This document shows positions 49,912-59,956 of a stretch of 64,000 bases of DNA, piece by piece. Source of the DNA: Ignelater luminosus. Lineage: Eukaryota; Arthropoda; Insecta; Coleoptera; Elateridae. The notes under the pieces are model-generated. The model did no database searches, had not been told where the DNA came from, and was given only the letters and a program-made list of their open reading frames with translations. How positions within the stretch are numbered: the first letter of the stretch is position 1; every line of letters starts with the position of its first letter. A program made the translations under genes and the position numbers. The stretch lies in contig VTPC01090689.1 in NCBI GenBank assembly GCA_011009095.1, positions 65,428-129,427 of the forward strand, read 5' to 3'.

Positions 49912-50094
49912 CTACTTAACTTTTACTGGACATTTTACACAACTTTCACATGAAATATCCATTTCTGTTCGCATGATACTAAATGAATAATCAATACAAG
50001 CCATCAAACAGTGATTATTTTGAATAATTGTATGAACAGTGCAACCTTCAATTTTGTATATAATTGAGTAGTATTCTTTTTTTATGTAATCCAT
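49912..50094 (-). CDS. Hypothetical small cysteine-rich ORF, 60 residues
   Basis: An ATG in a good insect start context (AAACATGG) opens a 60-codon minus-strand frame downstream of the MID1IP1-like gene. It contains MDYIKKEYYSIIYKIEGC and a C-terminal MDISCESCVKCPVKVK, with six cysteines overall. No signal peptide is visible, so a secreted peptide is unlikely unless an exon is missing. It may instead lie in an extended 3' UTR of the neighbouring gene. No family is recognised; a chance frame remains likely. Confidence 0.2.
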   Translation of the reverse strand: MDYIKKEYYSIIYKIEGCTVHTIIQNNHCLMACIDYSFSIMRTEMDISCESCVKCPVKVK

Positions 50095-50356
50095 GTTTTT
50101 ATAATTTGAAACTATAGATTCCCACAGTTTCTATGCAAACTTCTTTCATTTAGCAAGTTCTATTTCGTGGGTGTAAAATAATAAAGAAAGTAAATGTTGA
50201 ACCTTATCTTGAAGGCCTGTCTTTTTTTAATTTGTACATGGCACTTTCAATATGTTACTGTGGCTAAGTAATATTCATAATCACAGTAATAGTCAATATA
50301 TATATTTTTATGAAAAAATACAAATTTAACAAAATATTAAATTAAATATACAAGCA

Positions 50357-50362
50357 TTTATT
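50357..50362 (-). terminator. Likely poly(A) signal of the MID1IP1-like gene
   Basis: AATAAA on the minus strand about 260 bases past the stop codon gives a 3' UTR of ordinary length. Other AT-rich hexamers nearby are less canonical. Confidence 0.45.
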
Positions 50363-50429
50363 AAATCCTTTGAAATTTTTTATAGGTACAGGAATTTTAT
50401 ACATAAAAATAAATACAACTTTAACTTAC

Positions 50430-50460
50430 AATAATAATAATAATAATAATAGTAATAATT
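50430..50460. repeat. (AAT)n microsatellite in the 3' UTR region
   Basis: About eight AAT units, slightly interrupted, between the stop codon and the proposed poly(A) signal of the MID1IP1-like gene. Confidence 0.85.
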
Positions 50461-50620
50461 ATAGTTATAATTAACTTTTGCGATAATCACTAATAACATT
50501 TTTTGATCATTGTGTTATCACTGACCATCAACATAGTATTTAAATAATGCCTAATGTTTCAATTATCTACACTCGCGCACACATTCACACATTCACAGTA
50601 ACATAGTACGTATATTAAAA

Positions 50621-52038
50621 TCAAAGTGGATTTCCAATATCTTGTTGATAACGCGAAGTAAGATATTTTGTGGTGTCATTCATTTGCTTCAAACAACGAA
50701 CAAGACCTCGCAGATGTCTTCTGAAATTCTGTGCTAGAAGTGCAGTCTGATCTTGTACTTGTGGAGTTTCTTCAATTCCAGAATCATTTTCATTTCCTGT
50801 TTCTGACTCGGAATCACTAATTATTGAAGCAGATGAATTTGTAGATGCTACACTAACAGTTGAAGGTCTTCGCACGTGTCCCTTGCTAGCAGACAAATGG
50901 GAAGTTTGAGGAGGATTACTTGTGGTAGTTGTTTGTGGAGAATCCAGATTCTGTCCCCAAAGTAAATCCACTTTAATATTGTTCAGCATATTGTAAACAT
51001 CAAATAAGTCTGCTGAATTCAGATTATCGTGAACACTGTTCTTATTTTTGGAATTATGTTTCTTAGGAGCTGTATGATCTTGTTCATCCCCTACTTTAAG
51101 ATCCATTAATCGACATGGAACAAGTATTGTCTCATCCATCGTGGTGATCGCTTTGACAAATTCCCCTATAGCACTCAAGATGCTTTGATTTGAGAATTCT
51201 GAATTTTCATGCAAGCCCAGACGACGAAAATAGTTCCTGCAAAAGAAAAGACAATACAATTGTAGAGAATTTCCACAATATAGATTATGTTGAAATAAAA
51301 ATCTGACACACTTTATTGTTGCATAATGGTGGCAGATTGAACAGGTGGAATTTGTATGAGGATTTATTTAAAGTGGGGCCATCGTTAGAAGCAGCTTTTA
51401 CCAAATATTCAAATTACGCATTTTTATATAAAAATATATAACAAAATATCACTAACAATAAAAATTAGTTTTTACTACTTTTTTAGGCCAAACTGATACA
51501 ATGCTGTATTTAATAAAAACACCAATATTAAAATTTTAGTTTTTTAAAATTTACATTGTAATTCAAGGGTTGTTCCGTCTGGACATTGGCGATTGGGAAC
51601 TCCAGTGACGTCAGCGCACTACAAATTAATAATCGAAATGAAAGGAAGTACTGAATGTTTTGCGGATACAAGTTCGGTTTTAAGCGTTTCCAATATTTTT
51701 ATCAATCAAAATGGATAATTTTGTACAGAGTATGGGCGATATGGGCAGATAACTAAGAAAGGTATCTATCTATAGTGGGAATGTGTCCTGACGTCAGCTT
51801 TCACCAAATGTTCATTCTAATTATAAAGCATTTTTTTCTGTTGCAAAATCACCGAAAATAAATTTTTTCCTTATTAGAATATTAGTTTCTGTAACTTCTC
51901 TTTAGAAAAATTAAATTTAATACACGCCCCTGAAACCTAAATTATCCTAACTTAAAATCTTGAAATAAAAATGGAATTATGAACGTACCTTGGATCTTCC
52001 ATAGTGTTGTTGGTAATGTTATCGCTGAAAGTATTCAT
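50621..52038 (-). CDS. MID1IP1-like: MID1-interacting protein 1 / Spot14 family protein (two coding exons)
   Basis: Exon 1 is 52038-51989, starting ATG AAT ACT and ending AG|GTACGT. Exon 2 is 51236-50621, entered through CTTTTCTTTTGCAG and ending TGA. The 752-bp intron keeps the frame by splitting an Arg codon. The product is 221 residues; Met13 is a possible alternative start. Residues 34-63 form the family's N-terminal helix and signature, SILSAIGEFVKAITTMDETI then LVPCRLMDL (compare vertebrate NNMDQTVMVPSLLRD). Residues about 110-175 are a Ser/Thr- and Glu/Asp-rich, probably disordered linker. Residues 183-218 are the C-terminal helix (FRRHLRGLVRCLKQMN, then LTSRYQQDIG). In vertebrates MID1IP1/MIG12 binds acetyl-CoA carboxylase and promotes its polymerisation, raising fatty-acid synthesis, and it also binds the MID1 microtubule protein. 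Those functions are family knowledge, inferred here. The gene looks intact. Confidence 0.93.
51237..51988 (-). other. Intron of the MID1IP1-like gene with a duplicated repeat and two CRE palindromes
   Basis: The borders are GTACGT and TTTTGCAG. Two stretches look homologous: about 51370-51470 and 51770-51860 share CAGCTTT(T/C)ACCAAAT(A/G)TTC, followed by an AT-rich GCATTTTT. Perfect TGACGTCA palindromes occur near 51605 and 51793. Confidence 0.6.
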
Positions 52039-52151
52039 TATTTATTGTCCTAGAATTAGTTATTCAAAATAAACAAAACTACTAGCACACTACACCTCAT
52101 TCAGCACACTATTGAACAACGCGACAATACAGTTCGCGGCCATACGCTCCG

Positions 52152-52158
52152 TTTTATA
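52152..52158 (-). promoter_or_regulatory. TATA box of the MID1IP1-like gene
   Basis: TATAAAA on the minus strand, about 115 bases upstream of the start codon. It sits at the edge of an unusually GC- and CpG-rich stretch (about 52130-52200) in otherwise AT-rich DNA. A start site some 30 bases downstream would give a short 5' UTR. No clear initiator consensus was seen. Confidence 0.5.
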
Positions 52159-52209
52159 CGACAGGAAGGGAGGAGTGGGGCTCGCGATACGCACGCGGCG
52201 TGTTGCTAC

Positions 52210-55200
52210 CTTAATCTTTAAAATGATGTTTTGTTATTTTGTTTTATGTTGATAATTTTTATTTGTACGTAATTTTCATTTCTGAAGATTAAATTAGAAT
52301 TGCAACAATAATCATGCATAGATATCTATAAATATTATCTCGTTACTTAGAAAAGAGCAAATTAATGTATAGGACTATTGAGCGGAGGTGTATTACAGCT
52401 TCCAGAACCCCTTCAGTCAGGCCATTATACTTTCTTTCTATTGGTTGATTTAGGGAGTAAGTTTTTCAGGATAGGATCCTTTTAATCCTCACCCCATATG
52501 CGCGAGATTCAAAAAGCAATACACTTTTTTGCGTCAATTAAATTAATAATTGTTTGTAACCGCTGGGCGTGGAAAGTTTAGATTCGGGAATTTTCTATCT
52601 ATTGTAGTAATAGTGACATATCTGAGTTAATTTCCAAATTAATTTATCGTAATAATAGGTATCCTATCATTATTATGTAGTATATATGTATACCTCAGAA
52701 CTAATTAACTCTTCCGAAAATGACTAGACAAATTTTCTTTACAATAGAATACCTACTTACTTAATCCACATTAGATATAAATAAATATATCTAGTAGATT
52801 TACCATTTGAAGTAATTAAAAATCATAATTACTTAATGGAGATAAGTAAATATTTCTATAAAATGATAAATCTTTTATACTGAAGAAATATGTTAGGTAG
52901 ATAAATCAAAAGTAAATAAATATTAAATAATACTAAATTAAGCAATGGCCTTAAGTGGCCTTCCTTGTATTTTAATCAAAATAGTTAATAAATGAGAGCG
53001 GAAATGGCACAGTAAATGTTTTTGTAAATACATAATTTATAAAGGTCTGTAATAGACGCAACCAGAGTTTGCATACAGTTGACAATATTCAGATTTCTGT
53101 ATTCACAATAGTTTTCCGTTTCAAATTAACATTCCACAAAGTTCAAATCAATAATTCAATACTTCAGTTTACGTCAATTATACCTGACTTCAAAACAAGT
53201 CCATTTTAAAAACTTGTTTAAATTATTATGTCACATTCGCATTCAATTTTACCCTCGTTAACGTACAAAACATCAATATTTACATTTATTAACTGCAATG
53301 TCGCTGAATTGCGTGTTATAACCTTCGAAATGAGTTGCAAAAATTAAATAGGATGCGCTTCAGTTACATGTAAACCAAAAGTTCAAAAAACCAAAGGATA
53401 TAAATTAGTGTTACTATTAATTAAAATTAATACCATCGATAGTTGCTTTCCTTTTGTTTATGAAAAAATCTTGAAGATTCTTACCTCTCACAAATTGAGA
53501 TCGTCTATTTGTTCTGCATAACATACATTATATGTATCGACTCTGGTGCAAGGATTTATTTTGATTCTGTTATGATAAGAATCTCTTAGGAAAGCCTCAA
53601 GTATTTGGTTTATTAGTTAGATAATGTAACTATCTGATGATCATACTAGTTGTTTACTATAATAGTAGATAGATATTCAATAAAGCTTTAGAAACTACTC
53701 TAGTACAATTTATATGTAGATCCTTATATTTAACTACAATCAAGAACATAATTGTGAGTTACGATCTAATCAACCATGAATTTGTAATTCATTCTATAAT
53801 ATCTGTTCAATTCAAATGCTTTTTGCTCAAGAAGTTGGTTATTACCATTTTGTTGTTTTTTTTTAATATGAAGATTCTCTTTCTTTACCTCAGACATAAA
53901 AATGCATCTCAACAAACGCCTAATGTCAGAATGTCGATTAGGGAATTTTATAGTTTAAATATTGAACTTGAGAATTAACCTATTTAAAAATACCAGCGAT
54001 AATAACCAACTCTAAATAACAAAATTACCCTGGGGTAATGGCAATTCTAAGTACACTTTAAAGAGTTTCTTTCAAACAAAAATTCTTACTGTTCATAGTT
54101 CACAAACAATAATGGGCTCAAATATTTAAATTTACGTAATTTCAATGCTCTTTAAACAATACTAGTGTGTATTTACAAGCCAAATTTCAAAAATATCGTT
54201 GTATGGTATAATTGGAATTTGTTATTGTTAAGGTCGACTTTATTAATTTATGTTTCCACACAAACATTATTGTTGTAGACCGGTCGATTTGAAAAGAAAA
54301 ACGATTTATTACAATAAAATATCTACATTTATATCTTTGTCAAAAAATATTTTATCTAAAAAGCATTTTGCTTTTGTAGCTATCGCAAGCATTCATTAAA
54401 CATGAATTATTTATGCGAATATGAATTATTAGAACTGATACTAAATCTATTTGCACATGCGACAATTATTATGATTTCTTTGTATACTGGAAAACAATTT
54501 AAAAAAAAGCAAATTGTAAGTAATTAATTATTATAGGATAATTCAATAGGCCTCTTTAGCCTTTTTACTTCTAATTCTATATCTTTTGGCATTTGAATTT
54601 AATTTTTGGCATATCGATTCAGTTATACTTATAAGTTTGATTAAGGACCATTATCGATAAGCACGCTTGCAATTTGTTTTGTAAACATGAAGCAATTTGT
54701 ATAGTTCTTTTGCTGTCGATACATTTTTGGTAGCTGTTCGTTTAATAGTGTTTTTGTTGTTTGTTATTATACCTATTGTTTATTTATCTTTTTAATGCTA
54801 GCCATTATTCAAATTAAAACTTGCTTCAAATTTAACACATCAGTAAGCGACATCCGTTATTTACAAAAGAACCTGAATGAGGAGACGAAAAGGTTACATC
54901 GAAACAATATTTTTTCTATTATTATGAACTGAAGTGCAAACTTTCCTCATATGGTTTTTCTGGTATTTCATATATAGAAGACGGAATTATGATCAAACAA
55001 CTTTTGGAAGAAGAGTAAGAGCAGATATTACTAAATAAACCTCAAAAATGGCAAATGGTAGAAATAGCACTTCCCTTAAAACGAAATAATATGTCTTCTT
55101 GACGATTTTTCAAAGTCGCTTTAGATAAATAAACCGAAAGAGTTTCCATTCAAAATTTTGGATCAAAATCAATTAACCTTTAAACTGCACAACATCACTT

Positions 55201-56640
55201 TTTAATTGTTAATGGACAAAATTACTCTCTGAAACCAAAATCAGGAAAACCTAAAACCGAAATAATTAGCTCAGACCTGAAAGACTAAAACATTCTTGCG
55301 AAAAAGATAAAATCAGAAATCCAAGAGTGAGGCTCAACATTTTAAGCTTTAAAACCTAACTCAGTGTCCCAATTTGACCACTAATTAGGAGATTAATTAC
55401 ACCTCACATATCTAATATTTTTCGCTAAATCGTCATGTCTGGTTCAAACAAAAACCAAGTTGTCCATATTCTAAAACCCCATTGTTTTGAAAATTCCAAT
55501 TTCATCAACTTTTTAGTATCTAAAGAAACAAATAAAAGCAAAAGTACACGACATTTAAACACGGGGCAATAAAAAAACTAGTAATACAAGACAAGAAAAG
55601 TTAAATTATAATGTTGTCGACAATAACAACTAAATCAATGTAAGTAAAACAAACTACGACGCAAATTTACTAGTTTTTCAGTATTTTCGTTAACATATCA
55701 ACTGTAGTTGACCGATGTACGAATTTTTTATCAAACTGTGATAACAGCCTTGAAATTTAATGTTTCTAATGAAACAAGACTTTTGTGACGATTCGACAAG
55801 CTTTAGGATCCAATCAAGAGCGAAACCCAAAGATCTCTACCTTCTGGGATTATTTTGAAAACAACAATGCTTAGACTTAGCTAACATTGTGTGTTTTGAG
55901 TTTCCCAAATTCTAGCGGTAGGCTCCGAGTCTGAATAGCCCCGTTTACAAATTAGATAATTCTATTTTTTTAATAGATGGAAATGAGTATCAGTATTTTA
56001 CTATACAGGGTGTTTTGACAATCTATGAACGGAACCTAGCATTGTTATTTGTAGAACAATTAAAACACATCATTAAGGAAAGTTCTACAGAAGGGCTCTT
56101 TCCACATTTTAGAGTTATTTTTAACTATATAGATCCTTTATTTTTTATTTATTTCTGGATCATTGCTGAGTACAACCCTGTAGCATTATAGGAATCTAAA
56201 CTTAATCGTTTTAGCTTTATTCATTTATTTGTTGTTGCGGCAGTATGACAGTACGTCTAGGAGTTCTACTACTACAGACTTATACTACTAAGCACTAGAA
56301 TATAGACTTCCAGAATTCCTAAAAGTAAAATAGGTATGAACGGACTCTTTAAAGAAGTGTTGCAAATTGTAAAAAATATGCAGCCGGTTAAATTAGAAAA
56401 TTAGCTTCATTTGGAGATCAATTTAATGATATCTTCGTTTATTAAACAAAGACTGAGGCAATAAAGTAATTAGGAATTTAGATCAGTAGTTGCAGGCAAA
56501 AACCTGTAATCTCCAGATTTCACTCATAGATTCTTTTTTAGCTTTATAAACATAACCAATAAGACAGTGGCAATGTTATAATCATGAAGAGCAAGAAACG
56601 CCGTGAATGATTTGGTGAAGGGCAAAGAACGACCAATATT
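52210..56640. other. AT-rich upstream region; one possible minus-strand exon
   Basis: A 42-codon minus-strand frame at 53488-53616 ends next to GAGAG|GTAAGA and is discussed under findings. An element-end motif TACAGGGTGTTTTG lies at about 56005. Nothing else is recognised. Confidence 0.4.
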
Positions 56641-56649
56641 ACCACTAAA

Positions 56650-57905
56650 GATGGTTTGGCAGTAGGAAATCTTCAAGGCTCGATTATTATGGTTGACAAA
56701 GTCCGACCCACCGCAAGTGCCTAGATAAAAAGGAAAGTTTAACTATTAGCCACTGCAGGTAGCTTGGTAGAAAGATAGTTTGATCATTAGTGACATATAG
56801 TGGCTTGGTGAAAACAAACTCCATCATTAGCCATCATCATGTAGAGGTGGGTAGTAAGCAATAACTGACTGTTAGCTACTACAGATCGCTTACTGGGAGA
56901 AAATTAGATTGCCAAGGCAAGTAGCAAGCTGTAATGGAAAGCCTGATTGTCAGCCACTACAAGAAGTGAGATGGAGGGAAAGTTTAATCATTAGGCGTCG
57001 TGGTGATGGATAAAGACCGACCGTTAACCATCGCAAATGACTAAATAGAGAGCAATGTTTGATTGTTAGCCACCGCAGGTGGTAGAGGAAAACTCTATCG
57101 TTAGCTGCCGTAGGTGGTAGGGTAAAGGGCAAAGTCTGCCTGCCAGGCAGCACAAGTGTCTTAATAAAGAGAAAAAGTTATCCATTATTCATTGCAGATA
57201 TCTTGGTGAAAAGTTGTATCGTAAGCAAGCTAGGTGTAGGAAGAAGCTTGACTGTCAGATATTGCAGATGAGTAATCGAGACCTGAGTGTTAGCCACAGT
57301 AGATGGTGAGATAAAAAGAAATATTAATCCGCTTAAACTTAGCAATCGCAGGTAGCTTGAAGAAAGAAAGTTCGATCATTAGTTACCGTGGTGGAAGATA
57401 AAGTTCAAAGTTGCTCACAATAAATGGCTACACCCGGAACAATGTCTAACTGTTAATCACTGCATAGATGGCTTGGTGGAAGTAAAGTTTGATCATTACC
57501 CACGAATAGTAGCTTAGTAAAGAAAAACTCTATCATTAACGACCGTGGGAGACTGGGTTGAGCGCAAACCCTGATTGTCAGTGGCAGGGAAGCTTGATAA
57601 TTAGTCACTGAAGGTAGTTTGAAGTAGGTAAAGTCAGACTGTCAGCTACTGCAAGTAGCTAGGTGTAGGGAGAAGCCTGACTGTTAGCCTCTACGGGGTG
57701 GAAAGAAAGCTTGATTATTAGCTACGGACGATGGCTTGGCGAAGAATAGCTCTGGCGTTAAATATCGAGGATAGAACCTGATCATTAACCTTAGCCTTAC
57801 TTTTAGCCATAGCAAGTGAGTAGGTACAGTTTGCCACCGCTGTGTATTAGATTCAGGGAAAGTTTGACTATTCGCTACCGCAGGTGACTTGGTAGAAGGC
57901 ATTAG
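56650..57905. repeat. Degenerate minisatellite, about 1.25 kb, units of roughly 35-50 bp
   Basis: The block is built from variants of a short unit of the form TTAGCCACNGCAGGT, then GGCTTGGTGGA, then AAAGTTTGAT. Examples occur at 56745, 56783, 56870, 56949, 57064, 57100, 57295, 57650 and 57870. Spacing varies and units are strongly diverged. GC is higher than in the flanks. Minus-strand frames in it repeat HLRWLT-like strings only because the DNA repeats. Confidence 0.85.
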
Positions 57906-57909
57906 ACAT

Positions 57910-59940
57910 TCGAGTGTACTTGAAATTGTCAATAAACTTTCTTTCAATGAATGATGAAGTATAGTAGATTGTCTTAAATTTTTTAGTGTTTTAGTAGTAA
58001 TTTTAGAATTTATTTTGCAATCATTTTTTCATGTTAATTAATTGTTTGTGGTGAAAATCGTTTAATAAATAGCAAATCAGTATTTGTTAATCGATAAGAG
58101 ATATGACAGTAAAGTATTTTAAGTCCTAAGCATCATAATGTAGCGAGGGTTACAGGTATGGAACCGCGCGACGCTTTATTAAAGAATATGACATACTATC
58201 TCCGAAATTGTGACAAATGAATATTTCAGATTTTATAATCTTATGGGTAAAAGAATTTAAACCTTTATACCTCTAAAGGTACACAATCTCATTATCTTGT
58301 AAGGATTTTCACGATCTCACTCATCGTTTTGAATTGCGGCAATTGTTAATTATAAGCGTCACTTATTTTTGTTTTTTTTTTCGCAAGGATTCAAATGTTT
58401 TACTGGTATATATCACGTAAGTTACTAGACACAGAAATATGCTGATTAAGAAAAATTACTACAAAAGGTCAATAAGGAAATGCATATTTTTGTAATTAGA
58501 GAAGAGTTGCAAAAACCGTGTTTTAGTGATTAGATACGTAACAATTACTGTTGCCATGTAAGTGTTAAGATGTGATCACAGTGCGATGATAAGATGATTT
58601 TGAAATTTCAACGATTTCAATTAAATCTGTTTTTGAAGAAAAAAAAATGATTAATTTGATACTAATTGTAAGTATATTGAGAATGGTGTGAAGAAATGAA
58701 TAAACGTTAGCAACAATCTCATTTTTTGGTTCAGTGAACAAAACGGTGTGATCAATATGAATTTCAAATATACCTTGTACAGGGTTACTAGTCAGAAACA
58801 ATGAAAATGGAGGAAGATAAAAATAAATAGTTTTCACCTAACTACAGTTATCCATCATCTAAAATACAGCTTCTCGAGTTTTGCGAAATAAGAGAAGAAA
58901 GAATGACGAAACCACATACAAAATAAAATGTAATACGCCAATAGATATTTTTCTCGTGTTGCTAAATCTGTTATCAGTGTAAAAAATAAAACATAAGTGT
59001 TTTTTGTAATTGGAACACTGAAATATGAATAACATTTCATTGTTGGAATACAAGTAAAGGCTTCCCGCATGAGAATTAAGTTCATTTGTGGAGTACACAG
59101 AGATATGTGTGTTTGCGGGGGGTTTTAATCCGAGTTAATAAAATTAGATATTATCAGTTCAAGGACAGAATAACAAAGTTTATATCAGCTGACGTAAATA
59201 TTTTAAGCAATTTCAGAAAAGTTTTGTAAGATTATTTTTTTGAGACCCCCAGCAACGCTATTTTATATGGAGATAATTTGATTATTGATGATAAAAATTA
59301 ATAATAGATTATTTTTTATTGACTACTATGTTAATTTCTTTTAGGAAAGAATTACAAATAGTTCGACCTTGCGTTGTTCGCTTAGGAAGTTGCTGGTATT
59401 GCAGGGAAATAATTGAATGCAATTTCGAGTTGCGTGCCCTTGTATTGAATAACAACAGGTTATGTTTTCACCTGCGTTACCAGTAGTTGTCTAATCTGCA
59501 ACATACTTTATATTGTTTAATTTGTTTATATGTCTCTTCAACTATACTATGTAATTTAGTTATCACTTTACTTGATTTTTCAAGGTAGCAAACTAGAAAT
59601 TGTAGATTTTACATATATTCATGTCATACTTGCAGATCCTGTGTTGTCCTCGGTTCATTTGCTATGGATGGATAATCGTGACCAGAAACAAATAACAAAA
59701 ACATTTTTTATCAGTTTTGCATTTTAACTTCCTAATCAAAAAAAGTATAAACGTCAAAAATTTAAAATTCAATTTGACCTTATTTTTTTCTCAAGCTATA
59801 ATTAGTTCATTACTGTTTGTTACAGTAGTAGTAGTAGTAGTAATAATAATAATAATAATAATAATCATAATGGGAATTGTGACATCGAAAAACAATCTTT
59901 TAATAACAGAATAAATCAAGATTTCTTTGAAACAAATTTT
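57910..59940. other. AT-rich DNA, hydrophobic minus-strand frames, nothing firm
   Basis: Minus-strand frames at 58565-58837 and 58855-59098 encode hydrophobic stretches. Each has a passable splice acceptor (TTTCTGACTAG at 58788; TTCATATTTCAG at 59018) in a phase that would also fit the exon at 60161-60341. I prefer the shorter hydrophilic ending described for that gene. Confidence 0.35.
59825..59864. repeat. Compound (GTA)n(ATA)n microsatellite
   Basis: About six GTA units run into about seven AAT units. Confidence 0.95.
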
Positions 59941-59941
59941 G

Positions 59942-59952
59942 TTTATTTTATT
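59942..59952 (-). terminator. Overlapping poly(A) signals after the proposed three-exon gene
   Basis: Two AATAAA hexamers on the minus strand (59947-59952 and 59942-59947) begin five bases past the proposed stop codon. This would give a very short 3' UTR. Confidence 0.35.
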
Positions 59953-59956
59953 ATAA

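Noticed and set aside
56650..57905. CRISPR-like array
   Set aside because: Units are strongly diverged and unevenly spaced with no constant repeat/unique spacer pattern, and the DNA is plainly eukaryotic.
58565..58837. Insect chemoreceptor (odorant receptor) exon, suggested by a hydrophobic helix followed by a charged loop
   Set aside because: The resemblance is only in hydrophobicity pattern. No conserved chemoreceptor motif is present, and no second receptor exon was found.
59440..59485. Minus-strand microexon (ATTAGACAACTACTG) between a CAG and a GTAACG
   Set aside because: It fits the phase of the proposed gene only with the nearer donor, and it is 15 bases long; there is no independent support.
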